This document shows positions 7,781 to 17,874 of a stretch of DNA of 37,954 nt, piece by piece. The stretch comes from Paracoccus rhizosphaerae (GTDB lineage Bacteria; Pseudomonadota; Alphaproteobacteria; Rhodobacterales; Rhodobacteraceae): the NCBI RefSeq assembly GCF_026162645.1, contig NZ_JAOTBE010000034.1, positions 1-37,954 on the forward strand. Reading direction: 5' to 3'. Under the pieces are notes generated by a model. The model did no database searches, had not been told where the DNA came from, and saw nothing but the letters and a program-made list of their open reading frames with translations. How positions within the stretch are numbered: position 1 is the stretch's first letter; every line of letters starts with the position of its first letter. The position numbers and the translations under genes were made by a program.

Positions 7781-8167
7781 TTAAGTATCCACGAATAGCT
7801 TCTTATACCACGAATCGGCCAGCGCACCAAGCGGATCCTCGTCCGGCGGCGGCAGTCTCGCATGAAGAAGCAGGCCGCCCGACAGGATCGAGCGGGTGAA
7901 ACCGAAGGGCTTCGCAAGCTCGGCCGCCATCTCTGCCGGCGTGGCGAGATGCAGGTCCATGCGGACTGGAAAGCCGTGCAGAAGCTGACCCAGCTCGCGG
8001 TCGCGCAGGAAGGGAGAGCCGGGAAAATCGCCGACGACCAGCAGATCCACGTCGCTGTCCCGGCTGGCCTGTCCCTTCGCGTGGGAGCCGAACAGGATGA
8101 TCGCATCCGGGTCGCAGACCGCCACGATCAGAGGTGTCACCCTGTCCAGCAGGCCCGCGATCCTCAT
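7781..8167 (-). CDS. Minimal nucleotidyltransferase (MNT/pol-beta superfamily), 128 aa
   Basis: The core motif of the DNA-polymerase-beta-like nucleotidyltransferase fold is present: GSHAKG (27-32) followed by RDSDVDLLVV with metal-binding D39 and D41, and a third carboxylate in RMDLHL (D71). This matches the short MNT proteins (MntA-like antitoxins and related stand-alone NTases) that transfer NMPs to a protein or other acceptor. The ATG at 8167 overlaps the TcA stop codon (ATGA, 8164-8167), so translation is almost certainly coupled to the toxin gene. No HEPN partner, the usual companion of MNT, is present; IS debris lies immediately downstream and may have removed one. It could be an orphan TA component or a genuine accessory of the Tc locus. 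Confidence 0.8.
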   Translation of the reverse strand: MRIAGLLDRVTPLIVAVCDPDAIILFGSHAKGQASRDSDVDLLVVGDFPGSPFLRDRELGQLLHGFPVRMDLHLATPAEMAAELAKPFGFTRSILSGGLLLHARLPPPDEDPLGALADSWYKKLFVDT

Positions 8168-11100
8168 CTTTTGAACCCGATCACGAGGCAGACGTTGGCG
8201 ATGTCATCCGCCGGCAGCGACGTGAAATCAGCGGCATCCTTCCGCCGGATGCGGATGGTCCACTTGCCCAGCAGCGCCGCCTGCTGTGCGAAGCCGCCCC
8301 GCGACAGGCTCTGCCGCCCGCCGTAAGTCCCGCTAGGCTTCAGGTCCAGGTCCGGCACGGCGGGGCCACCGGGCGGGGTCAGTTCGACCACATAGTCCAG
8401 CCCCGCGCCGTTCGCGTCCCTTGCGCCGTCGACGATCAGGTCGACATGGGAAAGGGCAACGCCCTTCCTGCCCCGCGCATAGAAGGGCAGATGCTGCTCG
8501 CCCAGCTCGAAGCTCAGGCTCTGGTCCTGCCCAGCCTCGGGGTTCAGGAAGCGGTGCCATTCGGTCGCGAACTCGTGGTCGAGGACAAAGAGCCTGATCC
8601 CCCGCGCGGGAAGGATGGATGCAAGATTGGTCTTCGCCGTCTGCGCCAGACCGGGTGCGCCCGACCGCGCGGTGTAGCACAGGTGAAGGATCACATCCGA
8701 CACCGAGCCGAGATCGAACTGATTGTTCTCGGCCGGCAGTTCCAGCCGCCATTCGCTGACCGCGCCCGCGCCTTCGAAGGGCAGGTAGCGCGCGTCGCCG
8801 AAGTTCAGTTCGAACATGCCCGCGTCTTCCTGGCCGTGGCTGGTCGCGATCACCGTCTGCGGGACCACGCTCTTTGCAAAGCGCGTGTCGCCCGGCACAA
8901 GCGGATCGCCATAGGGCGCCGCCGCGCTGTCGCTGATGCGGGTACCGTGGTTGACAAGCGACAGGGTGCAGCTGATGCCTGTATAGGGCCCGACGACCGA
9001 GGGGATGCTGACCGACACTGCCTTGATCCGCCGAAAGAAATGCCCCGGATAGTCCATGTCGAACAGCCATTCCGGCAAGGTGACGGTGCAGGCGCCCGCA
9101 TCCTTGAGCTTGACCAGTTCCAGCGGGAAATACTGGGCAAGCGAGACATGCTTCGTAATTTCAAGATCCCGCGTATCCTGTTCCAGATAGGCCGCTTCCA
9201 TGCGGCGGATGTCATTGGCCAGCCGCTCGCCGGCCAGCAGGCCCTTCTTGAGGCTGTCCCAGTGGCCGAACTGGATGAAGCTTGCGGCCGGGTCGCCCAA
9301 TTCGTGCTGAAAGCTCTTCTCGGCGCGCTTGGCCATCTCATAGGCAAGCTCGTAGCTCTGGAAATAGAGGGTCGAGATCTGCCGCGCCTGCCAGTCGAAC
9401 AACTGCCGGTTAGTGTATTTGCCGCGCATGTAGTCGTCGAGCGCCTGTGACTGGTCGATCTGCAACTCGTGGTTCTCCAGTTCCTTTTCGGCGATCGCCA
9501 AGCGGATCTGCGCGGCGGCGATCTGCCTGTCGATCTGCGCGATCTCGGTCGTCGCAAGATCGGCCTGGAAGTCCCAGTCGTCCTTGCGCCGCCAGTATTC
9601 GCCAAGCGTCGACGCCAGCGCCCCGGTGCGGTCCAGCGTGGACATGATCGCCTCAAGCGCGTTCATCGCATGACCCGCGCCTTCGGCGAAGTTCTTGCCG
9701 TCGATCGGATCGACCGTCACGACCGGCGTCGCGCCGAAACCCGAGACGCCGCCGGTGATCTTGGGAATGAAGGCCAGCGCCCCTGCCAGCACATATCCCA
9801 CGGCAAGCGAACCTTGGATCAGCGCCGATGCGCCGCTCAGGCTCATCGCGGTGATCTCCCACGGGTTCATGAAGTCGCGGCCCTCGTAGAACGCCTTCTT
9901 CTTCTCTGTAAGCTCCCTGCTTCGTTCAAGGCTGGCCCAAGTCTCGTTTTCCAGGCTGATCTGCTGCTTCCTGATCTCGCGGACGGCCTTCAGCAGCGCA
10001 AGCTCGTGGGACGAGCGCAGCAGGGAAAGGCCCTCGCCATCCCCCTTTTCCAGCGCAGCCAGCAGCTTTTCGCCCAGCGCCCTGACCTCGGCGCAGAACT
10101 CGACCGCCTTTTGGACGAGATGCGGGAAGCGGTAGGGCGCAGCCGGAACCGCGCCGTCGGCAAGGACGCTGCTCAGGTCGATGCCTGCGGCGGCCGCCTT
10201 GACCAGCAGGGCGGGATCGATCGGCGGCTCGAACAGCGGAAGCTGGCGCACCACGCCCTGGATGTTCATGCAGTGGCGGATCTTGAACAGGCGATCCGTG
10301 ACCGTGTCCCAATAGCCCAGCAGCCTGTCGTTGTTCGGAATCCCGAAATAGGACACGTTCAGCGTCGGCAGCGGCTCGGACCCTGATCGGGTCCGGGTGA
10401 CGCGCACCGGCGTGCCGGTGAAGTTCTCCATCAATATCTCGACCTGCTTGTTGCCGAAGGGATCCAGCGCGCCGTCCGCCGTCAGTTCGTTGTAGGACTT
10501 GTCCGAGCGCTCGATATTGGGCACCTTGACGGGCCGCCGGCCCAGAAGCTCATGCGCCAGCACGTAAAGGGTGGTCGCCTCGTTTATTGCCTCGATGGTG
10601 TCGCGGCGGAACAGCTGGTCGCCCCAGGCGATAAGGTTGTCGATATATTTCATCACCACCGTCTTCTGGTAGGCGACGGGGCGATAGCGCGCGACGAGAT
10701 GGGGCTTGAACGGATCGTTCTTCCATGCCCGCAGCTCGCCTTCGTGCTGCTCGATGTTCTTCAGCAGGTTGTCAATGCGCTGCTTGCGGTATTCGTCGCT
10801 GTTCTGTTCGAAGAACGGCCGGGTGATCCAGTAGCGCTGCGGCACGTCGGGCGTGTCCGTGTTGGTCGGATCGAAGATATAGTGGAACCAGCGCATCGCC
10901 TCGTCAAACCGCTGGTTCTGGCAGAGCCTGCAGGCGATCATCAGCGGCGCGTGGAAGAATATCTCCCAGTTGTAAAGCGCATAGGCACCATACTGCTCGA
11001 AATCGACCCGGTCAGTCTGGGCGGTCTTGTCGGGCAGGCTCATCGCGCCGGGCTGGTAGCTAGCGAAATCGAAGCCGTTGCCGGGATAATAGGTCTGGGG

Positions 11101-14100
11101 GGCGGACTGAAGCTGGCGGTTCAGCAGCCCCTCGACCCCGGACCGCTTGAGCTCGCGCATGAAGAGCGCGGTATAGGGATGATAGAAGGGGAAGTAGTTG
11201 TAGTTGTAGCTCTGCAGAGTCTGGTTGTATCCCCCCATGACCTGCTGCCATTCCGGCCTGATGAAGAAGGCGCGCGTGTTGTCCTGATAGAAAAACGGCA
11301 CCGGTCCCCAGGCGGCGGTGTCAAAGACGATGCTGTGCTGCGAGGCCACGATCTCGAAGGGCGATCTGGCGCCATTCAGCAGAGTCCGGGAATGCGTGTT
11401 CTCAAGGACATTGGCGCGGCTGGCATTGCGCGAGCCGTTGGTCAGCCGGGTGTCGCGGTATCGCATTCCGTCCGGCAGCGGCAGCCGGGGCGCAATCTCA
11501 TAGGGGCCGGACAGCGCGCCGACCGACCGGCTGGAATCGCCGAAATTGTCGCGCACATAGGTGACGGAATTGGTATCGCTCAGATGCTCGTTGGCGATGC
11601 CCTCGGCGTTCAGGATGTGATACTGGCCGACCAGCGCCTTCATCTTCACGCCGACGACCTCGCCATCGAAGATGAACGAGGACGAATGCCATGGCCGCGC
11701 CGTCTCGTCGAAGGGGTGGCGCGCGGTCACATAGTCCCTGGTCGTGCGATAGGCGTCCCAGAAGCGGGTGCTGTTGAACCCCTGCGACTGCGAGATATAG
11801 ACATCGAGCCAGAGCAGGTTTTCCCGGCTCTTGTAGCGGGGCTTTAAGTTATAGGAACTGACCGGCCGCTGCCAGGGATGGATGAGCTTCTGCTGCGAGA
11901 CCTTCTTCGAGGTCCAGCCTTCTTCCGTCTGTGCGCTCCAGCAAAGCTGGAGTTCGAGCTGCGACGGGGATTCCGGCGGGTTGCCGGGCGACTCCGAAGG
12001 CTTGGCGGGCGGCACCTTCTTGATTTTCTGCGGCTTCTCCATGATGTTGAGCCAGAACAGGTAAAGCTGGCGGTTGTAGACCACCGGAATGACTTGGTCG
12101 CTCTGGATGTCGAGATCGACTTTCCGCCACGCGCTCCATTCCCCGTAGTTCAGGTCGAAGCGGCGATAATAGTAGACGGCCGGCTGCGACCGCGTACGGC
12201 CCACCACATGCAGGCGGTTGATATCCGGCGGCAGGTTGTCGCGCGGATCGGTGTCGTCGAGTTCGTAATATGTCCCCACGATGTCCAGACGCGCGACCTC
12301 GTGGACCTTCTGGACATAGTGAAGGAACGCCTGCCCCGCCGCCTCGTCGGTCATGTCGGACTGCAGCAGTTCGCTTTCCAGTTCCTCGAAGAAGGGCGAC
12401 TTGTCGTCGCGCAGTTCCGGCTCGATCCAGTTCTCGGGATAAAGGAAGATCTTCCGGTTAGCTTCCCAGACCCGGTAGTTCTTCATCCAGGTCCACTGCC
12501 TCCAGCTGTTGTCCGAAACGCTGTCCTGCTGCTGGGCGCGCGAGACCTCGACGCGCGGCTGTTCCAGCCCCAGCAGGCAGCGCTGCACGAACATCTGGAC
12601 CGAACTGATGGCCTGCTTGATGCGCGAGGTGAGCTGGCAGGAACTCATTTCCACGTCGATGAGGAAATATTTCAGAAGATCGTCGGCGTCGCGCCAATAG
12701 GCTGGATTGGCGAAGCGCTTGCCGCCCTGGACGATTTCTGGATCGACGGTCGCCAGCGAGTTGGCGACCAGATAGCCGATCAGGGCATCCCGCTTCTTCT
12801 CGCGCAGCGCGTCTTCCAGCGGCGTGACGATATCGAGCCAGACGGCGTCGTCATATTTGGACTTGGCGGCCTGCCGGGTTTCCTGCGCCGTCAGCGCCTG
12901 GTTCGCCGCGATGTCGCGACCGACCCAGGCGGCCGCGCGGGCCGGGGAAACGCCCATCCGCCGGGCCATCCGGGCACATCTGTCCATCCGCAGGAAGGTG
13001 CGGATATCGGTGAAATCCGACGCCGCGCCATGCTGAAGCGAAAGCGCCGTGGCGAGCTGGTCCACCTCGGCCGCCGTCCACTGGGTCAGCTTCACGATTT
13101 CCGCCTTGATGTCGCCGATCAGCGTGGCCGGCACCCCGGCCAGATCGAACAGCCTGCGAAGCGAGGCGTTCTCTGGCTCCGGGTAAAGCTTCTTGAAATG
13201 GACCCATCGGGCAAGATGAAGCCAGGCGGGGAACAGCGGCCCGGCAGGCGCGGCGGCATCGGGCAGCGACACGGGCTGCAGCAGCTCGAAGCCTTCGGCA
13301 TGATTGAGCAGCCAAGCGAGGTTCAGCGCGTCCAGCCTGAACCGCCGCACGACCAGCGCCGCCTTGTGAAGCAGGCGGAACGCGGCATGGGCATCCGGGA
13401 AGTCGCCCTTGGTGGCCGCCTTGGTGAACTTGCCGTCGGTGCCTCGCGCGACGAGGGCGGGGTCGCCGAGAATCTGCACAAGCGTCCTGCCGCCGGTGAC
13501 GCCCTTTTCCAGCAGCAGCTTCGCCTGGTCCGGCGCCAGTTCGAAGGCCGTCGCGATCTGGCCGGCGATGGCGCCTGCCGTGTTGCCGGTCGTGTCGGCG
13601 CTGACGGCCTGCCGCAGCGCCTCGACATGCTGCGTCACGGCCTCGTCGCGCAGGCCCGACGGAGAATCCGGGCTGACGGTCAGCAGATAGGCGAGTTCCT
13701 CGACCGAGAGGGGCGACCGCGTCACCCATTCGGCGCTGTCGATGAAGTCCAGCACCGCCTTGGGCGAGGCGAAGATGTCCGTGCCGGACAGCGACTCAAG
13801 CGTCAGCAGATCCTTGACGGTCATCCCCAGCCCCCTTGCCAGCCAGGCGCGACGGCCGATGGTGGAAAGGTTGGAAAGGCTCAGGCCGTTGTCTGGCAGC
13901 TTGCCCAGCAGGCGCGCCAGATCCTCGGCGGTCAGGGCGAAGGCGGCGATGATCGTCCTGCGGTGATCCAGGTTCGGATCGGCGTCGGCGATATTCGTGC
14001 CCGCAGCGATTGGCAGGTCGAAGGCGGCGTCCACTGGATTGATGACGGCCGGATTGCGGAACAGATCGTCGTAAAGCGGCGGGATCGCCTGCGCCGGCCG

Positions 14101-17100
14101 GTCGGGCAGGACGCGCCGCTCGGCATTAATATCGCCGAACAGGACCAGCGCCCGGTCGAGGGAAAGCGAAAGCCGCTTCTGCATCCGCGCCAGTTGCATC
14201 ATGCGGGCCAGGCAGCGCGCGTCCAGCGTGCCGTTGCCGATGGCGGGGGCGCGGATGAGCAGGTCGATCTCCCATGTCGTCCAGCCGACATGCCGCCGCA
14301 GCCGCAGGAAGCGGTGGATCCGGTCGAGACGGGCGGCGGTGAGATTGACGACCTTCTGCAACTCGGTGTCGCAGGTGCCGTTGGGCCGCTCGATCACCAC
14401 GTTGTTCGCGTCACCCTCGGGGTTGATCCAGCGGGCATGAAGCAACTCCAGCAGGTCGTCATAGCTCAGGAAGCTGCGTCTCAGGAAATCGGCGACGCTG
14501 GTTTCCGCGGGAAGCGCGGCGCCCCCGTCGAATCCCCAAAAGGTCTTTTGCGAGGCATCGTCGGCGCGGTCGGTCGCGGTGATGAGGCCGGTCTCGTGCG
14601 ACGAGATGCCCCAGTATTCACCGGCGATGGACGCGTCCGCCGGATCGGCCGCCACGGCGGGCGGGCCGGCTTGCTCAGGCCGCTGGAAGGCCTCCATCAG
14701 CTCCCAACGCGGCACGCCGAGATGGCGCAGGAACGTCCGGGTCTGTTCCTGCGACAGATCGAAACCCACGGAGAGCGGGAAGTCCGCGCTTTTCAGCCTG
14801 GCATAGGCGGCAAGGCGCACATGCTCGGGGGCGGCCCGAAGCTCCTTGGCCTTGCGCGTCGTCTGGAAGCTGAAATCAGGCGCCGGAGCGGGCGCGGCGA
14901 CCGCGTTCTCAAGCACCTCGCAGACCAGATCGACATAGGGCAGCGGCGTATCGGTGTTCGGGCAGTTCAGCTTGATGTTGCCGATGTCGGGCCGGCGCTC
15001 GAAAAGCATATCCCTGACCGTCTTGCCGGCCGCCTCGGCGGGATGCTGGTCGAGGAAGCGCAGCATGTCGGCCAGGTAGGCCGCCGGCCCATAGACCGAC
15101 TGGCAATGGTCGCAGGCGCAAAAGTCCAGCGACCCCAACAGCGTTTCCAGGTCGGGTATGGCGGCCAGTTCGGGCGGCAGTTCCGCCGGTGCATAGGTAT
15201 GGGGAACGATGGCCCTGGGGTTGGCGCGGTGCAGGTCGAGCCGGTAGTCGGCAATCCGCTGCAGCACCTGGGCATATTGATGCTCGGCATAGCCATAGAT
15301 GGACCGCGCGATGCGCGGGTCGATCCCGCTGTCCTTGCTCAGCAGGTCGACGAACCGGCTCTTGCCCATCGCAACGATCTGCGAGGAATTATGGATTCTG
15401 TTGTCAAGCAGCGCCTGCCCCGCAACAGCCGTGGGCGAAAGCCGGTGCACGCGCTGCAGCACGCGCGCCTCGGCCAGCGTTGCCTCATCAAGGACGATGT
15501 TCTGCTGCGCGACGAAGACGTCCAGATTGCCGTCGCGCAGGCTGAACTCGGGGTGGGCGTCCATCATCGCCTGCACGCCCTGAATATTCTGTAGTGGGTT
15601 GGCGGCGCTGCGGGCGACGGTGGCGGCCAGCGCCACGTCCGGGAACATCCGCTCGCTCTGGTTCTGCAAGGTGGCAGCGTAGGTCTGGATCTTGTCTGCT
15701 GCGGACTCTCCGTCGGTATTGGGCGGCACCTGCCCGCCGTTGGTCTTGATGATTGCCGCCCATTCGTCATGGGTCAGCTTGGCCAAGTCGCGCGCCGAGC
15801 TGACGCTGTCGTCGTTCTGGTCCGCGATCTTCGCCTTCAGCGCCGACAGCATCGGGGTGAAGTTCTTGGTGACATGGCCGACCTCGACCGTCGTCCTCAG
15901 ATCCGCGACCGCGTCGGCACCGCCGAAATCTGCGGGCCGCTTGTCGACATCGGCCCAGAACTCTGGCCCGAAGCTCTTGTGCGCCAGAAACGCGTCGGCC
16001 ACCGCCGGGAAATGCGCCTGACCGACGGCGGATGCGCCAAGCAGACCCTTGAGGCTGCCATTCCCGACAAGGATCGGCTTTTCAAACACATAGTCCTGCT
16101 TGAGCGCGCCCAGCGCTGCCAGGATTGCGTCCTTCCGGCGAATCACCGCGATCGGCACCAAGTTCAGCTCGGCCGCATTGTCGAAAGCCAGCGCCGCGAG
16201 GCTGTCCTCCATGAACACGAGGCCGTTCGCCGTTAGGTCCACCAGATTTTCGATCAGCGTCCAGTCCTCGGTGGCGTCGATGAGATCGCCGGGAAGCGTC
16301 GAGGGCAGGTTCTGGCCGATAAAGGCATAGCAGGCTTCCGGCCCAAGCGGCGGTCTGTTCAGCTCGGCCCCGACCAGATGCGACAGAACCAGCCGTATCA
16401 CGTCCTCGTCTGTCAGCCCCGCCGCAAGGGCAGCGCGGCTGATCTGGCGATCCGCAGCCGTCTCGACGAGCTGCGCGACCTGCGCGTTGCCGGTGGCCTT
16501 GGCGACCGCATTGGACCGGGCGGCGAATTCCGAGGTGCCGCGATAGGGTCGGTCGCCTTTGGTGAAATTGGCCCAGGCGATCTGCGTGGGATTGAACAAT
16601 GTCCTGACGCCGATCTCGTTGCCGCCGGAATCGAGCGCCTTGATCTCAAGGCTGTAGGGCTGCTTGACCTGCCGCGTGGCTGGATCGCGAGGCGGGTCGT
16701 AGATGATGTCGAAAAAGCCGTTCGGGCCGGCGGGACGTTCGGCCAGGTTCGGCCCCTGCCCGCCCACCAGCCGTTCCCGGATCTGGATCGTCACGCCCGC
16801 CATCCCGCGCCACAGTTCGTCACGCACCGAGCCGCGGATCCGGTAGGGGAAGGTATCCGCCACCGTCTGCGGATTGACGCGCTGGATCTGCTGGTTGAGG
16901 GTTTCCAGCGTCGCGCCCTCGACATGGCCGGTGACGGGCAGGCCCTGCGCCTGCTGGAAGCTTACCACCGCCGCGCGGGTGGACTTGCCGAAGGTCCGGT
17001 TGCGGAACTCTGCCTCGTTGACCTTGTAGCCCAGGAAAGCCAACGTCGTCTGCACGTCGGCGACATGATCGCTGGTCATGTTGAGCCGCGCGGGTTTCTT

Positions 17101-17859
17101 GAGCGGCTTCAGATCGGTCGCGCCGCGCGCCTTGAGCTGGCGCATTGGCTCGGGGACGCTGGCGGCCAGCGCGGTCAGGCGGTCGAATGTATCCGCGTCC
17201 AGCACACCTGTCGGCTGCAGTGAATATTTCGTCTGCAGCGCCCTGATCGCCGCTTGCGTGCTGGGCCCGATCTTGCGACCCCTGATTTCGCCCGCATCCA
17301 CGCGCACGTCGCCCAGCTTGGCGATGTTGAGGGCGCGGAGAAGCGTGCGGTGCAGCTTGCCGACCTGGGTTTTGGCCCCCAGCCTTGCCGCAAGCGCGTC
17401 TTCGCGAAGCCGACCGACCACCCCTTCGGTGACGCGGCCATCCTGCGGCAGCCCCAGCTTCGCCTGCGCCGCCTTCAGCGCCGCCTCGGTGCTCGGGCCG
17501 AATTGCCGCGCCTTGAGTTCGCCCGGATCGACGGCATGGCCCGCCTGTTGCAGCAGGCCCTGAAGCCGCTCGGTCCTCGGCTTGCTGCGCGCGACGAAGT
17601 CATGGGCAAGCTGGGCGTTGAGGCGCGTCACGGTTTCCGCCGTCACCTGGCCGTCGGCGGCCAGCCCCGCCTTTTCCTGGAAGCTTTTGACCGCCTCGAC
17701 GGTCGAGGCGCCCATTTCCTTTCGCTTGAGGTCGCTGGGCTTCACGTCCAGCCTCAGCCTGAGAAGCGCGGCCTGAAGGTTGCCAATGGGCTTGCCCGCG
17801 GCGGGTAGATCCGCCGGGTCGCCCAGTTTCAACGCGGCCGGAAAAACGATCTTGTTCAT
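8164..17859 (-). CDS. TcA-type toxin complex subunit with N-terminal peptidoglycan-binding repeats, 3231 aa
   Basis: TcA proteins form the pentameric receptor-binding and pore/translocation channel of Tc toxins. Four PG_binding_1-like repeats open the protein, with G.ST.AA...Q signatures at about residues 50, 121, 198 and 291. A transthyretin/Cna-like beta domain follows (about 340-430). The VRP1-like segment CACDHCQSVYGPAAYLADML is at about 908. The neuraminidase-like region has LYPENWIEPELRDDKSPFFE at about 1800. YGAYALYNWEIFFHAPLMIA and RWFHYIFDPTNTD lie at about 2290-2335. The pore-forming helical region is about 2630-2850 (ALIQGSLAVGYVLAGALAF). The TcB-binding C-terminus ends VCLVIGFKR. 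Classical TcA is about 2,500 aa, so roughly 700 residues are extra. The ATG at 17859 has AAGGAGGT 7 nt upstream. It lies downstream of the TcB-TcC gene and is coupled to the nucleotidyltransferase. Confidence 0.9.
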   Translation of the reverse strand: MNKIVFPAALKLGDPADLPAAGKPIGNLQAALLRLRLDVKPSDLKRKEMGASTVEAVKSFQEKAGLAADGQVTAETVTRLNAQLAHDFVARSKPRTERLQGLLQQAGHAVDPGELKARQFGPSTEAALKAAQAKLGLPQDGRVTEGVVGRLREDALAARLGAKTQVGKLHRTLLRALNIAKLGDVRVDAGEIRGRKIGPSTQAAIRALQTKYSLQPTGVLDADTFDRLTALAASVPEPMRQLKARGATDLKPLKKPARLNMTSDHVADVQTTLAFLGYKVNEAEFRNRTFGKSTRAAVVSFQQAQGLPVTGHVEGATLETLNQQIQRVNPQTVADTFPYRIRGSVRDELWRGMAGVTIQIRERLVGGQGPNLAERPAGPNGFFDIIYDPPRDPATRQVKQPYSLEIKALDSGGNEIGVRTLFNPTQIAWANFTKGDRPYRGTSEFAARSNAVAKATGNAQVAQLVETAADRQISRAALAAGLTDEDVIRLVLSHLVGAELNRPPLGPEACYAFIGQNLPSTLPGDLIDATEDWTLIENLVDLTANGLVFMEDSLAALAFDNAAELNLVPIAVIRRKDAILAALGALKQDYVFEKPILVGNGSLKGLLGASAVGQAHFPAVADAFLAHKSFGPEFWADVDKRPADFGGADAVADLRTTVEVGHVTKNFTPMLSALKAKIADQNDDSVSSARDLAKLTHDEWAAIIKTNGGQVPPNTDGESAADKIQTYAATLQNQSERMFPDVALAATVARSAANPLQNIQGVQAMMDAHPEFSLRDGNLDVFVAQQNIVLDEATLAEARVLQRVHRLSPTAVAGQALLDNRIHNSSQIVAMGKSRFVDLLSKDSGIDPRIARSIYGYAEHQYAQVLQRIADYRLDLHRANPRAIVPHTYAPAELPPELAAIPDLETLLGSLDFCACDHCQSVYGPAAYLADMLRFLDQHPAEAAGKTVRDMLFERRPDIGNIKLNCPNTDTPLPYVDLVCEVLENAVAAPAPAPDFSFQTTRKAKELRAAPEHVRLAAYARLKSADFPLSVGFDLSQEQTRTFLRHLGVPRWELMEAFQRPEQAGPPAVAADPADASIAGEYWGISSHETGLITATDRADDASQKTFWGFDGGAALPAETSVADFLRRSFLSYDDLLELLHARWINPEGDANNVVIERPNGTCDTELQKVVNLTAARLDRIHRFLRLRRHVGWTTWEIDLLIRAPAIGNGTLDARCLARMMQLARMQKRLSLSLDRALVLFGDINAERRVLPDRPAQAIPPLYDDLFRNPAVINPVDAAFDLPIAAGTNIADADPNLDHRRTIIAAFALTAEDLARLLGKLPDNGLSLSNLSTIGRRAWLARGLGMTVKDLLTLESLSGTDIFASPKAVLDFIDSAEWVTRSPLSVEELAYLLTVSPDSPSGLRDEAVTQHVEALRQAVSADTTGNTAGAIAGQIATAFELAPDQAKLLLEKGVTGGRTLVQILGDPALVARGTDGKFTKAATKGDFPDAHAAFRLLHKAALVVRRFRLDALNLAWLLNHAEGFELLQPVSLPDAAAPAGPLFPAWLHLARWVHFKKLYPEPENASLRRLFDLAGVPATLIGDIKAEIVKLTQWTAAEVDQLATALSLQHGAASDFTDIRTFLRMDRCARMARRMGVSPARAAAWVGRDIAANQALTAQETRQAAKSKYDDAVWLDIVTPLEDALREKKRDALIGYLVANSLATVDPEIVQGGKRFANPAYWRDADDLLKYFLIDVEMSSCQLTSRIKQAISSVQMFVQRCLLGLEQPRVEVSRAQQQDSVSDNSWRQWTWMKNYRVWEANRKIFLYPENWIEPELRDDKSPFFEELESELLQSDMTDEAAGQAFLHYVQKVHEVARLDIVGTYYELDDTDPRDNLPPDINRLHVVGRTRSQPAVYYYRRFDLNYGEWSAWRKVDLDIQSDQVIPVVYNRQLYLFWLNIMEKPQKIKKVPPAKPSESPGNPPESPSQLELQLCWSAQTEEGWTSKKVSQQKLIHPWQRPVSSYNLKPRYKSRENLLWLDVYISQSQGFNSTRFWDAYRTTRDYVTARHPFDETARPWHSSSFIFDGEVVGVKMKALVGQYHILNAEGIANEHLSDTNSVTYVRDNFGDSSRSVGALSGPYEIAPRLPLPDGMRYRDTRLTNGSRNASRANVLENTHSRTLLNGARSPFEIVASQHSIVFDTAAWGPVPFFYQDNTRAFFIRPEWQQVMGGYNQTLQSYNYNYFPFYHPYTALFMRELKRSGVEGLLNRQLQSAPQTYYPGNGFDFASYQPGAMSLPDKTAQTDRVDFEQYGAYALYNWEIFFHAPLMIACRLCQNQRFDEAMRWFHYIFDPTNTDTPDVPQRYWITRPFFEQNSDEYRKQRIDNLLKNIEQHEGELRAWKNDPFKPHLVARYRPVAYQKTVVMKYIDNLIAWGDQLFRRDTIEAINEATTLYVLAHELLGRRPVKVPNIERSDKSYNELTADGALDPFGNKQVEILMENFTGTPVRVTRTRSGSEPLPTLNVSYFGIPNNDRLLGYWDTVTDRLFKIRHCMNIQGVVRQLPLFEPPIDPALLVKAAAAGIDLSSVLADGAVPAAPYRFPHLVQKAVEFCAEVRALGEKLLAALEKGDGEGLSLLRSSHELALLKAVREIRKQQISLENETWASLERSRELTEKKKAFYEGRDFMNPWEITAMSLSGASALIQGSLAVGYVLAGALAFIPKITGGVSGFGATPVVTVDPIDGKNFAEGAGHAMNALEAIMSTLDRTGALASTLGEYWRRKDDWDFQADLATTEIAQIDRQIAAAQIRLAIAEKELENHELQIDQSQALDDYMRGKYTNRQLFDWQARQISTLYFQSYELAYEMAKRAEKSFQHELGDPAASFIQFGHWDSLKKGLLAGERLANDIRRMEAAYLEQDTRDLEITKHVSLAQYFPLELVKLKDAGACTVTLPEWLFDMDYPGHFFRRIKAVSVSIPSVVGPYTGISCTLSLVNHGTRISDSAAAPYGDPLVPGDTRFAKSVVPQTVIATSHGQEDAGMFELNFGDARYLPFEGAGAVSEWRLELPAENNQFDLGSVSDVILHLCYTARSGAPGLAQTAKTNLASILPARGIRLFVLDHEFATEWHRFLNPEAGQDQSLSFELGEQHLPFYARGRKGVALSHVDLIVDGARDANGAGLDYVVELTPPGGPAVPDLDLKPSGTYGGRQSLSRGGFAQQAALLGKWTIRIRRKDAADFTSLPADDIANVCLVIGFKR

Positions 17860-17866
17860 TGTCGGA

Positions 17867-17874
17867 ACCTCCTT
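17867..17874 (-). promoter_or_regulatory. Strong ribosome-binding site of the TcA gene
   Basis: The minus strand reads AAGGAGGT, a perfect match to the anti-Shine-Dalgarno sequence, 7 nt before ATG 17859. This fixes the start so that the first peptidoglycan-binding repeat is included. Confidence 0.8.

Noticed and set aside
7781..8167. MNT gene as part of a complete HEPN-MNT toxin-antitoxin system
   Set aside because: No HEPN protein (RX4-6H motif) was found on either strand next to it; only IS debris and the TcA gene adjoin.
8134..9450. Plus-strand open frame of 438 codons opposite the TcA C-terminus
   Set aside because: Shadow frame; the TcB-binding domain lies on the minus strand here.
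11878..15594. Plus-strand open frame of 1238 codons opposite the TcA gene
   Set aside because: It is the antisense shadow of a high-GC coding frame. There is no RBS, the composition is Arg/Gly/Leu-rich without domains, and the TcA homology on the other strand is unmistakable.
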